Assembly (NCBI GenBank): GCA_033762315.1
Contig: JANRLS010000249.1
Coordinates: forward strand, 1 to 39,274
Length of the DNA: 39,274 nucleotides
Direction of reading: 5' to 3'
From: CAYLLN01 sp033762315
GTDB lineage: Bacteria; Planctomycetota; Planctomycetia; Pirellulales; Pirellulaceae
A program made the position numbers and the translations under genes. Of the stretch, positions 32,143-39,274 are shown piece after piece (the stretch's first letter is position 1; every line of letters starts with the position of its first letter). Below the pieces are notes generated by a model. The model ran no database searches, was not told where the DNA came from, and worked only from the letters and a program-made list of their open reading frames with translations.

Positions 32143-32787
32143 ATGGGCGAATCATCGCACGCGACCGGCACGGAAACCAAAGGGGCGCTCGGTCTCTTGG
32201 CGCAGGCCCGGCACGGGGACCAGGTGCGGCTGGGGCAATTGCTGCAGCTCTATCGCAACTATCTGACGATCCTCGCGACTACGCAGCTCGATGCCCGGAT
32301 GCGGCGGCGAGTCAGCCCGTCGGACCTCGTGCAAGAGGCCATTTTGGGGGCTTATCGAGGCTTCCCGCAATTTCGCGGCCAAAGCGAGGGAGAGTTGCTT
32401 GCCTGGCTGCGGCAAATTCTGATCCACTGCCTCCATCATGCTTACGAGACACACATCAAGGCGGGGCGGCGCGATTTGCGCCGCGAGGTGTCGCTCGACG
32501 ACATGAACCACTCGCTCGACCGCTCGGCCGCCCGGTTGGGGCAGGTGCTGGCCGACCGCGAAGATTCCCCCAGCGGACCGGCCCGGCAGCGGGAGCGAGC
32601 GCTCGAAATCGCCGATCAGCTTGCGCGGTTACAGCCCGATTATCGCGAGGTGATCGTGCTCCGCAATCTCGAAGGGCTGACATTCGACGAAGTCGCCGCC
32701 CGCATGGACCGCAAACCCGGCGCGGTGCGAATGCTCTGGCTCCGCGCCATCGAAAAATTCCGCCAGCAATACGCGAGGGCCGAGTGA
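32143..32787 (+). CDS. ECF-type RNA polymerase sigma factor
   Basis: 214 residues from ATG 32143; ATG 32104 is also open (227 residues). Region 2 shows RRRVSPSDLVQEAILGAYRG and FPQFRGQSEGELLAWLRQIL, the planctomycete ECF style. Region 4 shows DYREVIVLRNLEGLTFDEVA and then RKPGAVRMLWLRAIEKF, its helix-turn-helix. It directs RNA polymerase to a specific promoter set. The TGA overlaps the GTG start of the kinase gene by 4 nt. Planctomycete ECF factors next to Ser/Thr kinases are a known pairing; the kinase probably takes the place of an anti-sigma factor, which is inference. Confidence 0.92.
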   Translation: MGESSHATGTETKGALGLLAQARHGDQVRLGQLLQLYRNYLTILATTQLDARMRRRVSPSDLVQEAILGAYRGFPQFRGQSEGELLAWLRQILIHCLHHAYETHIKAGRRDLRREVSLDDMNHSLDRSAARLGQVLADREDSPSGPARQRERALEIADQLARLQPDYREVIVLRNLEGLTFDEVAARMDRKPGAVRMLWLRAIEKFRQQYARAE

Positions 32788-35360
32788 GCGGCGCCGCCCC
32801 ATCGTTGTTGGCACCGAGCCTCGGCCCCTCGGCCCTCGCCGGTTTGTCGGCCGAGCAACAACAGCGGCTGTCGAGCTTGCTCGACCGTTATTTGCTGGCA
32901 CTGGAACAAGGAACGCCGCTCGATGTCAGCGCTCTGGCGGTCGAGCATCCCGACCTGGCCGAAGTGCTGCACCCCTATCTCCGCAGCCTTGCCGATTTGC
33001 ACGATCTGGCCGCTGGCCTGGGCGATGCGAAGCGATCTTCGCAGGGCTGGATCGAATCGGCGGCTGGCCCGCGACGGCTCGGTGATTTCGAGCTGCTGCG
33101 CGAGCTCGGTCGCGGCGGCATGGGAGTGGTGTACGAGGCGCGGCAGCTTTCGCTCGACCGGCTGGTCGCCATCAAGCTGCTGCCGCTCGCCGCCGTACTC
33201 GACAGTCGGCAAATCGCCCGCTTCCGGCACGAAGCCCAGGCCGCGGCCCAGTTGCACCATCCGCACATCGTCCCCGTGTTCGCGATTGGCGAAGAAAGCG
33301 GCATCCACTATTACGCGATGCAGCTCATTCCCGGCCAGCCGCTCGACCGTATCATCAGCGCGGTGCGCGGCGGTCCCGCGCTCGGCCGCCGGCAATGGCA
33401 AGAGCATATTCGCGCGGCGATCGAGCTGGCCATTCAAGCGGCCGACGCGCTGCAAAGCGCTCATGAGGCGGGCATCGTCCATCGCGACATCAAGCCGAGC
33501 AATTTGCTGCGCGACGATGCCGGCAAGCTGTGGGTTGCCGACTTTGGCCTCGCCCGCTTTCAGCCGCACGCCGCGCTGACGCGCACCGGCGACCTCGTCG
33601 GCACGATGCGCTACATGAGCCCCGAGCAGGCAGCCGGCCGCGCGGGGCTGGTCGATGCCCGGACCGATGTTTATGCCCTCGGCGCGACGCTCTATGAGCT
33701 GGTTTGCCTGCGGCCGGTGTTTGCCGACGACGAAGGGACCGCCCTCCTGCGGCGGATCGAAACCGACGAGCCGACGCCGCCGCGACTGGCCCGTCGCGGC
33801 ATTCCGCGCGATCTCGAAACCGTGATTTTGAAGGCGCTATCGAAGCGGCCAGACGAGCGCTATGCTTCGGCCCGGCAGTTGGCCGACGATCTGCGCCGGG
33901 TGCGAGATGGCCAGCCAACACTTGCCCGCCCCGCCAGCCCGACCGAGCGTCTTGCCCGCTGGACGTGGCGACATCGCCGCGCCGCCGCCGCGGCGATGCT
34001 GGCGATTTTCCTGGCGCTGGCGGGGGTGAGCTTCGCCCTCGGCCTGGTGGCCCGCGAAAAGCAGCGGGCCGACGAGAACCTCGTGCGTGCCGAGCGAAAT
34101 TCGCGCGAGGCGCGGCGGATGCTCGATCACTTTGGTGTGGATCTCGCCCAGCGACTGGCTGAGGTTCCTGGCGCCGCGGCGGTGCGGCAAGAGCTATTGG
34201 CCGAAACCCGCGCCTATTACGACCGCTTCGCCGCCCAGGCGAGCCGCGATCCGGCGCTGCGCGGCGATTTGGCCCTCGCGCAGGCCAAAATCGCGGCGCT
34301 GCTGGGCGAAGGGGGCCAAACTGCCGAGGCACTGGCTGCCCATCGGCAGGCGGCGCGATTGTTCGCGGAACTGGTCGCCGCGAAACCCGATCAGCCGGCC
34401 CTGCAGGGGCAGCTCGCGCAGTGCGAGAATAACCTGGGTCTCGCTTGGGCGCAGGCCGGCAATGCAGGCGAAGCGCGTCAACATTTCGCCGCGGCCATCG
34501 ACCGGCAGCGGCGGCTGGTCGCGGCCTATCCGGCGAATGCTGATTGGCCGGCTGATTTGGCTTCGTCGCTGGCCAATTTGGGTTTGATCGAATGGAACGC
34601 GGGGCAAGTCGCGGCCGCTCGAGGGCATTTGCAAGAGGCGGTCGAACTGCTCGCCGACGATTCGGCCGGTCAGCCAGCCGATCCTTTGCGGGCCCGCAAA
34701 TTGGCGGCGGCAATGGGCAATCTGGCGGCCACTTACAAGGCCGACGAGCCCGCGCGGGCCGTCGCGCTTTTCGAGCGGGTCCTCGTCTTGCAGCGGGCGG
34801 CGGCCGAGGGGGCACCGGGCGATTGGCCCTGGCATCGCGAAGTCGCGCTCACCATGAACAACCTGGGCAGTGCCCTCGCCCGTGTTGGCGAGCCGGCTGA
34901 AGCCCGGGCGTGCCACGAGCAGGCGATTCGCCTGCAAGAGGAACTGGTCCGACTCGCGCCGAGCCTGCCCGCTTATCGCCGCGATTTGGCGATCAGCCTG
35001 AATAACCGGGGCCTGCTCGACCGCGAACTGAGAGACGCCGCGGCCGCGGAAGCAGCCTTCGACGAGGCGCTCTCCCTGGGCGAATCGTTGCTCACCGAGC
35101 AGCCGGGCGATTTCGCTCTCGCCAGCAGCGTTGGCTGCGTGCTGCACAACCGGGCGATGCTCGACGAGCAACATGGCCGGCTGGCGGAGGCCGCGGAGCG
35201 CTTTGGGCGGGCTGTGGAATATCAAGCACGGGCTGCCGCCGGCGCGCCGGAAACGGCCCAGTATGCGGAGTTTTTGCGGCAACATCGGGCGGGCCAGCAG
35301 CGCGCGAAAGCGGCCCTGGCGGCGAGCCAACGTGCGGCGACCAGCGAGGAGGAGCAATGA
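32784..35360 (+). CDS. transmembrane serine/threonine protein kinase with TPRs
   Basis: 858 residues, starting at GTG 32784 after GAGGG, translationally coupled to the sigma factor. Residues 100-380 form the Hanks-type kinase: LGRGGMGVVYEA (109-119), VAIK with Lys131, Glu150, IVHRDIKPSN with Asp235, VADFGLARF with DFG at 253-255, and MRYMSPEQ. All catalytic residues are intact. A transmembrane helix follows at about 398-420 (AAMLAIFLALAGVSFALGLV). Residues 430-845 hold TPRs facing the outside, with 'NNLGLAWAQAGNAGEARQHF', 'ANLGLIEWNAG' and 'NNLGSALARVGEPAEARACH' as typical copies. It likely transfers phosphate to the sigma factor or another target on sensing an outside signal. The ATGA overlap couples it to the next gene. 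Confidence 0.93.
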   Translation: MSGAAPSLLAPSLGPSALAGLSAEQQQRLSSLLDRYLLALEQGTPLDVSALAVEHPDLAEVLHPYLRSLADLHDLAAGLGDAKRSSQGWIESAAGPRRLGDFELLRELGRGGMGVVYEARQLSLDRLVAIKLLPLAAVLDSRQIARFRHEAQAAAQLHHPHIVPVFAIGEESGIHYYAMQLIPGQPLDRIISAVRGGPALGRRQWQEHIRAAIELAIQAADALQSAHEAGIVHRDIKPSNLLRDDAGKLWVADFGLARFQPHAALTRTGDLVGTMRYMSPEQAAGRAGLVDARTDVYALGATLYELVCLRPVFADDEGTALLRRIETDEPTPPRLARRGIPRDLETVILKALSKRPDERYASARQLADDLRRVRDGQPTLARPASPTERLARWTWRHRRAAAAAMLAIFLALAGVSFALGLVAREKQRADENLVRAERNSREARRMLDHFGVDLAQRLAEVPGAAAVRQELLAETRAYYDRFAAQASRDPALRGDLALAQAKIAALLGEGGQTAEALAAHRQAARLFAELVAAKPDQPALQGQLAQCENNLGLAWAQAGNAGEARQHFAAAIDRQRRLVAAYPANADWPADLASSLANLGLIEWNAGQVAAARGHLQEAVELLADDSAGQPADPLRARKLAAAMGNLAATYKADEPARAVALFERVLVLQRAAAEGAPGDWPWHREVALTMNNLGSALARVGEPAEARACHEQAIRLQEELVRLAPSLPAYRRDLAISLNNRGLLDRELRDAAAAEAAFDEALSLGESLLTEQPGDFALASSVGCVLHNRAMLDEQHGRLAEAAERFGRAVEYQARAAAGAPETAQYAEFLRQHRAGQQRAKAALAASQRAATSEEEQ

Positions 35361-36415
35361 GCAGGATCAGGCTGACCGGAAAAATTCGCGGCGTCGAACA
35401 ACTCGAAAGCCGCTGCGTGCTGTCGGGCTTTTTCCAGCTCGGCAGGCCAGCTCAACATGGATCTGCCGGCTTTGGCGGCCATGATCGGCTGGCCGAGCAG
35501 AGATTCGAGTTTGGCCGGCAAGAGATTTTTGGCGAGTCGCGCGACGACGATTTTGGCGGCCGCATGGCGGGCGATCCACGCGGATTTCGTGCTCCTCCGC
35601 TCTTTTTGCCGCCGACTCAGATGCCGCGGCACACTGCGCCGCCGGTGGTTGTCGTGACGATTGTCACGACGCCAGCATCGCGCCAGCCGCTCTCCGAACC
35701 CCCTTCACGATTCTCCTCCGTCGTCGTCGAGGCTGTACGGGCCAGCGTGCGCGCGTCCGCTCCGAGCAGTGGCCTTGTCACCACGTCGCTTGCCTTGCTG
35801 GCCGCGACCGACGAAGCGCTGGCGGTCCCCGTGCGAGACGCCCGGCCGAACTTGCCGGGCACATCCCCCGCGGCAGCGCCGCCGGAAACGGCGGACGAAT
35901 TCGAGGAACCAGTCGCCGACGATGGCTCGCCGCGCGCCATTCCACTCATCACGGAGAAGCGCGATTCCACGGATGCCGAGGGGGAGGCGGACGACTGGAT
36001 CGAGCTCGACCCCGCTGATTCGCGCGCCCGCCTCAAGGCAAAGCTATCCAAAGCTGCCGCGGCGCGGCAATCAGCCGATAGCCTGGCGCAATTGCTGCGC
36101 GAGCTACCGGCGAGAACGCCCAACGACTTTTCGGCCGGTTCCCCCGCGCCGCGACGCGACGAGCCGCCGGATGTCGCGTCGTTGCCGGTCGAGGGTTGGA
36201 TCGAGCTGCTCGCGGCGGATGTTTCGCGGCTGGCCGAGCGTCCACCTGCTGCGCCACCCGAGCCAACGATCGTGACTGCGATTGGGCATTCCGCCGCGCC
36301 AGGTTTGGCGGCACAAATCGCCTTGTATCAGGCGGTGGAAATCGCCGCCGAACCGGTGCCTACCGAAAGCGACGAGCAAGTCGCGCTGGCAGACCAGCAG
36401 CCGACCGCCGAGTAG
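35357..36415 (+). CDS. exported protein with LEQLESR leader, co-transcribed with sigma/kinase
   Basis: 352 residues; ATG 35357 overlaps the kinase stop by 4 nt and follows AGGAGGAG. The N-terminus GVEQLESRCVLSGFF matches the planctomycete LEPR-XLL-like leader and is similar to the leader of the protein at 30455. The rest is Pro/Ala-rich and low in defined motifs, with acidic stretches (EADDWIELDPADSRARLKAK). No enzyme motif. The tight operon suggests the kinase or sigma factor governs its display or that it is a signal input. Confidence 0.78.
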   Translation: MSRIRLTGKIRGVEQLESRCVLSGFFQLGRPAQHGSAGFGGHDRLAEQRFEFGRQEIFGESRDDDFGGRMAGDPRGFRAPPLFLPPTQMPRHTAPPVVVVTIVTTPASRQPLSEPPSRFSSVVVEAVRASVRASAPSSGLVTTSLALLAATDEALAVPVRDARPNLPGTSPAAAPPETADEFEEPVADDGSPRAIPLITEKRDSTDAEGEADDWIELDPADSRARLKAKLSKAAAARQSADSLAQLLRELPARTPNDFSAGSPAPRRDEPPDVASLPVEGWIELLAADVSRLAERPPAAPPEPTIVTAIGHSAAPGLAAQIALYQAVEIAAEPVPTESDEQVALADQQPTAE

Positions 36416-36431
36416 CCCGCGAAACGGCCCG

Positions 36432-36977
36432 CTAACTTGGGCTGGCCGCTGGTTCCGCCGCATACACCGCGTCGAACGCGGCTTGGGCCACGCCACCGAG
36501 TCGGCTGGCCATTCGCTGATAAGCATCCCGGCGGTAGCTCCACTGCTGGCTGCGGGGAACCTGCTCCAGCCAATCGCACAGGTGAACGCGGCACAGATCG
36601 TCGAAGTCGGCGGCAGACAGCTCCAGCACCTCCCCGGCATGGCTTTGCAGCACATAAGGCGGGCCGCCAGCAAGCGCTCGGTCGAGCGTCGCCCGGTCCA
36701 TGACGCAGTTGACATACGCCAATCGCTCGGCCCGCTCGCCGATCAGCTCGCGAACGTCCGCCCGCCGCTCGAGCGGCAGCGAAAACTTGCGAAACCGCTC
36801 GGTGCCGTAAATCGAGTGGAACATCCCCGCCCGGCACAGCTCTTCGTCGCACCCCCAGGCGGCCAGATCGCGATCAACGGCCACAAGGTGATCGAGAAAT
36901 TTCCCCTTGGTGTGCGGGACGTTCTCGGTTCCCAGGCCGTGCAAAAACTGAATCAGCTCGTCGTAAGTGGCGGGCAT
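36432..36977 (-). CDS. DUF6817-family protein
   Basis: 181 residues. The pattern 'FL..LG...V.H..G..L.HL' (IQFLHGLGTENVPHTKGKFLDHL), then VDRDLAAWGCDEELCRAGMF and HSIYGTERFR, followed by IGERAERLAYVNCVMDR, is that of DUF6817, a helical HD-like domain whose function is unknown. The C-terminal LCRVHLCDWLEQVPRS is a helix. It converges with the surface-protein gene, with 16 bp between stops. Confidence 0.8.
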   Translation of the reverse strand: MPATYDELIQFLHGLGTENVPHTKGKFLDHLVAVDRDLAAWGCDEELCRAGMFHSIYGTERFRKFSLPLERRADVRELIGERAERLAYVNCVMDRATLDRALAGGPPYVLQSHAGEVLELSAADFDDLCRVHLCDWLEQVPRSQQWSYRRDAYQRMASRLGGVAQAAFDAVYAAEPAASPS

Positions 36978-37009
36978 GGGAGCTTCTCGGGCGAATCGCG
37001 CGGATAACG

Positions 37010-37681
37010 TCAGGGCTTAAGAAAATCGGCCGGCGCGAGTGGTCGGGGAGTGATCCGCGCTTCGCGGATATCCCCTTGATACCAATGCACCTTGTTGAAG
37101 CGGACGCCGACGGAAGCCTGCCCCGCCCCTTGCGGAGTGAACTTCAGGTCGGTCCGCATTTCTTCCTTGCCATTCACGAAGTGACGCATCGTTTTGCCGT
37201 CCATCACGATCGCGGCGGCAAACCAGGGGCCGATTTCGTGGGTGAATTCCTTGGCGAATAGCGTGTAGTCGCCGTCTCCCGACTTGATGAACGTATCGAG
37301 AAACCAGCGGCCATCGTCCGTCAGCCGCGTCTCGAACAGCAATCGATTCTCGCTGCCGTTCTCTTGCAGGTGAAAAAACCGCTGCTCTTTGGGACCACCC
37401 GCGGCGGGGCGAAAGACGATCTCGGCGGTGAACTGCTTGAGGCCGGCGAGCGGATTGGCGTCGAGAAAAATCGCGTCTCCCACGCCGTCAAATCGAATCG
37501 CCTGGTAGGGCTTATCGCCGATAACCCGCGGCTTGCCGATGACTTTTGCCGCGTGACCGCCGATGGTCTCCAAGTTGTCGAAATTCCAAACAACCGGCTC
37601 GGCGGGTAGCGCCGCGCTGGTGCCTATTATCGCCAGCACCAGCCCAATTGCCGCGAAGATCGACCGGCACCTGCCGCGCAT
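37010..37681 (-). CDS. secreted LamG-like (concanavalin-A-fold) protein
   Basis: 223 residues from ATG 37681. A GGAGGGG 8 nt upstream fits this start best; ATGs at 37684 and 37696 are alternatives. A signal peptide of about 27 residues (FAAIGLVLAIIGTSAALPAE) is followed by a single LamG/jelly-roll domain: FDGVGDAIFLDANPLAGLKQ, FTAEIVFRPAAGG, then WFAAAIVMDGKTMRHFVNGK and GDIREARITPRPL, with the usual closing 'G.I....I'. These bind sugars or act as glucanase-like folds; catalytic residues of GH16 are not seen. It follows the next secreted gene on the same strand by about 30 bp. Confidence 0.85.
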   Translation of the reverse strand: MRGRCRSIFAAIGLVLAIIGTSAALPAEPVVWNFDNLETIGGHAAKVIGKPRVIGDKPYQAIRFDGVGDAIFLDANPLAGLKQFTAEIVFRPAAGGPKEQRFFHLQENGSENRLLFETRLTDDGRWFLDTFIKSGDGDYTLFAKEFTHEIGPWFAAAIVMDGKTMRHFVNGKEEMRTDLKFTPQGAGQASVGVRFNKVHWYQGDIREARITPRPLAPADFLKP

Positions 37682-37713
37682 CATGCTCCCCTCCATTGCA
37701 ACCGGAATCCGAA

Positions 37714-38343
37714 CTACTGTGGCGGCGCGGTGATTTCAAACGCGAGGCTCTCGACGAATCTCCGTGCCGCGATGAAGTCGTTGGCCGAAAAGGTCATCAC
37801 GTTGGCTCGCACCTTTTCGAGCAATTGGCGGCAGGCGGCCTGGCTTTCGTCGTAGTTCGCGGCGGTGCCGGCGGCCCGCTGCTTGAAGAGCGCCTCGATC
37901 GTGGCCCGATCCTGATCATAGGCGGGGCGACGCAGTGGCGCGGGCCAATTGACGAGGCCGGTCAGCGGATCAAGCTGGCTCACGCTCAGCCGGTCGGGTG
38001 CCTGCATCCGGGCGAGCCGCACGTATTGTTCGCTCGACAGGGGCGAGCCGCGCTCGGCCGCGCGGGCCTGCTGATTGTAGCGCCGCATGTCGAAATAGGT
38101 CTGCGTGGCGAGCATCCGGTTTTGCAGATACTTGGTCCGGGCATCCTCGAAAGTGCCGGCGGCCATGCTGTTCATCAGGTTGGCCATGCCTTGCGAACGG
38201 ACCACGTCGGCAAAGCCGCGCTGCACCCCTTCTTCGACCGTCGAGGAATAGTTGCCCCAACCACCCCCCCAGCCACCCCATTGGGCCTGGGCCGAAGTCG
38301 CGGCGGCAAGGACGAGGAGCGAAGCAATCGCGATCTGACGCAT
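37714..38343 (-). CDS. secreted protein of unknown function
   Basis: 209 residues. A clear signal peptide (IAIASLLVLAAATSAQAQ) is followed by a Gly/Trp-rich start (WGGWGGGWGNYS) and a helical region with Gln, Arg and Met (TYFDMRRYNQQARAAERGSP). No recognised domain. GGAG precedes ATG 38343. The LamG gene is 32 bp downstream on the same strand, so they may form an operon. Confidence 0.75.
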   Translation of the reverse strand: MRQIAIASLLVLAAATSAQAQWGGWGGGWGNYSSTVEEGVQRGFADVVRSQGMANLMNSMAAGTFEDARTKYLQNRMLATQTYFDMRRYNQQARAAERGSPLSSEQYVRLARMQAPDRLSVSQLDPLTGLVNWPAPLRRPAYDQDRATIEALFKQRAAGTAANYDESQAACRQLLEKVRANVMTFSANDFIAARRFVESLAFEITAPPQ

Positions 38344-38493
38344 GGTGAAATCTCCGGCAAGGGGCGGCCGCCGAGAACTTTTTCGTAGTTCCGTCGGCGG
38401 GCATTACGCACGCTCAATTCCCCTACTATAATGATGGCCAGTCGAAAGGCAAATCGCCCTTCTCCCAGGGACACAACTTTCGTGGTGACATCG

Positions 38494-39274
38494 ATGCGCT
38501 GGGCTCCTGCTGGTTTTGTGCTGCTTGTGGCGGCTTCGTTCAATCCTTTCGCTTCGGCTCAAACGCCCGAAGTGACCAAGCTGGCCGCGTCGCTCGGCTC
38601 GGCCAATGCCGAAGAGCGCCGCGCCGCGGCCGATGGGCTGGCCGTGCTGGGCCCGCTCGCCGCGCCGGCGGTGCCGCAGTTGCTGGCGGCACTCGAATCG
38701 CCCGACGCGGAGCTTCGCTGGCGAGCTGCGCGAGCGCTTGGCCGCATCGGCGGAACCGAGGGGATCGCCGCCCTGCGCAAACACGCCGCCGATGCCGACG
38801 CGCATGTTCGCGCCCAGGCGGTTTATGCTCTGGGCCGCACGGGAGATAAGTCGAAGGAATCGCTGGCGGCGATCATCGCCCGGCTGACCGATACCGATGC
38901 CCAGGTTCGCCGCACGGCGATCAGCACGCTCCGCGGGCTGCAAGCCGACCGCAACGTGACGATCCCGCTGATCGTGAAAATCCTGGAGGATTCCGATCCG
39001 GCCGTGGTCATGCCCGCGCTGCATGCCCTGGCCGAGGAAGGGGCCGCCGTGGTTCCGGCCATGATCGATGCCTTGGAACACAAAGAGGCCCGCTACTGGG
39101 CCTGTCTCATCCTCGCCGAAATCGGTGCCGATGGCAAAGCCGCCGTGCCGGGGCTGATCAAGACCCTCGCCGACGAACGGCCTGAAGTGCGACTGCAAGC
39201 GGCCGTCGCTTTGGGAGCGATTGGCCCCGAAGCGAAAGCTGCCGTGCCCGCGCTCGTCAAGCTGATGTCCGACA
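38494..39274 (+). CDS. secreted HEAT-repeat protein, cut by the window end
   Basis: The frame is open from ATG 38494 to the last base (260 residues, no stop). A GTG three codons earlier (38485) is a possible alternative. Signal peptide about 1-23 (APAGFVLLVAASFNPFASAQ). Then HEAT repeats of about 30-38 residues: ERRAAADGLAVLGPLAAPAV, ELRWRAARALGRIGG, HVRAQAVYALGRTG, QVRRTAISTLRGL, EVRLQAAVALGAIGP. These are armadillo-like scaffold modules as common in planctomycete exported proteins. The complete length and partner are unknown because the gene continues outside the window. Confidence 0.9.
   Translation, partial: MRWAPAGFVLLVAASFNPFASAQTPEVTKLAASLGSANAEERRAAADGLAVLGPLAAPAVPQLLAALESPDAELRWRAARALGRIGGTEGIAALRKHAADADAHVRAQAVYALGRTGDKSKESLAAIIARLTDTDAQVRRTAISTLRGLQADRNVTIPLIVKILEDSDPAVVMPALHALAEEGAAVVPAMIDALEHKEARYWACLILAEIGADGKAAVPGLIKTLADERPEVRLQAAVALGAIGPEAKAAVPALVKLMSD

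Noticed and set aside
34194..35357. Minus-strand frame of 387 codons
   Set aside because: It is antisense to the TPR half of the kinase; composition is shadow-like.

Overview
The window looks like chromosomal DNA from a high-GC planctomycete, probably of the Pirellulales type. No rRNA or taxonomic marker is present, so this rests on the gene set. That set includes a secreted PQQ-like beta-propeller protein, a sialidase, a squalene-cyclase-repeat protein, DUF1573, PDZ and LamG proteins. It also includes two proteins with an N-terminal 'LExLExR' surface-protein leader. There is an ECF sigma factor overlapping a Ser/Thr kinase with TPRs, and a bacterial formylmethanofuran:tetrahydromethanopterin formyltransferase. 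Coding density is high, and many neighbouring genes are convergent with overlapping or nearly touching stops. No rRNA, tRNA, CRISPR array, prophage or complete insertion sequence was recognised.

Layout. 0-3.7 kb: a DUF4304-like protein, an unusual DNA ligase (SWIM finger + ligase + WGR) and a zinc-type dehydrogenase. 3.8-8.3 kb: a secreted FAD oxidoreductase, an aldo/keto reductase and a thiolase. 8.3-10.7 kb, minus strand: an MBL-fold hydrolase, 5-formyl-THF cyclo-ligase and Ftr, the last two forming a C1-metabolism pair. 10.9-15.7 kb, plus strand: a TPR/SLOG-like/class III cyclase protein, a NADAR protein, an unknown protein, and a MoxR-type AAA+ ATPase with an RNA polymerase alpha-CTD-like domain at its C-terminus. 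This is the best candidate for an undescribed system. 15.7-21.7 kb: a sialidase, a conserved unknown, Ogt, a PQQ-like protein and an LRR-PDZ protein. Between these lie a heptamer-repeat array and a nested inverted repeat in a 634-bp gap. 21.9-26.7 kb: an acyltransferase-3 whose usual catalytic His is Arg, a peroxiredoxin, a squalene-cyclase-like repeat protein, a DUF1573 protein and a small conserved protein. 26.7-28.4 kb: an internally deleted copy of a short-chain dehydrogenase, a Uma2-type nuclease, then the intact dehydrogenase. 28.5-32 kb: an HD protein with possible diiron-oxygenase ligands, an anchored EEP hydrolase, a repeat-rich surface protein and a small secreted coiled-coil protein. 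32.1-36.4 kb: an ECF sigma / kinase / surface-protein operon with two 4-nt overlaps. 36.4-39.3 kb: DUF6817, LamG and secreted unknown proteins, and a HEAT-repeat protein cut by the window end.

How the genes may work together. The clearest functional units are the sigma/kinase/surface-protein operon and the 5-FCL/Ftr pair. The 12.9-15.7 kb trio may be a regulatory or conflict module; that is inference from domain content and shared strand. The rest looks like ordinary scattered planctomycete housekeeping and envelope genes.
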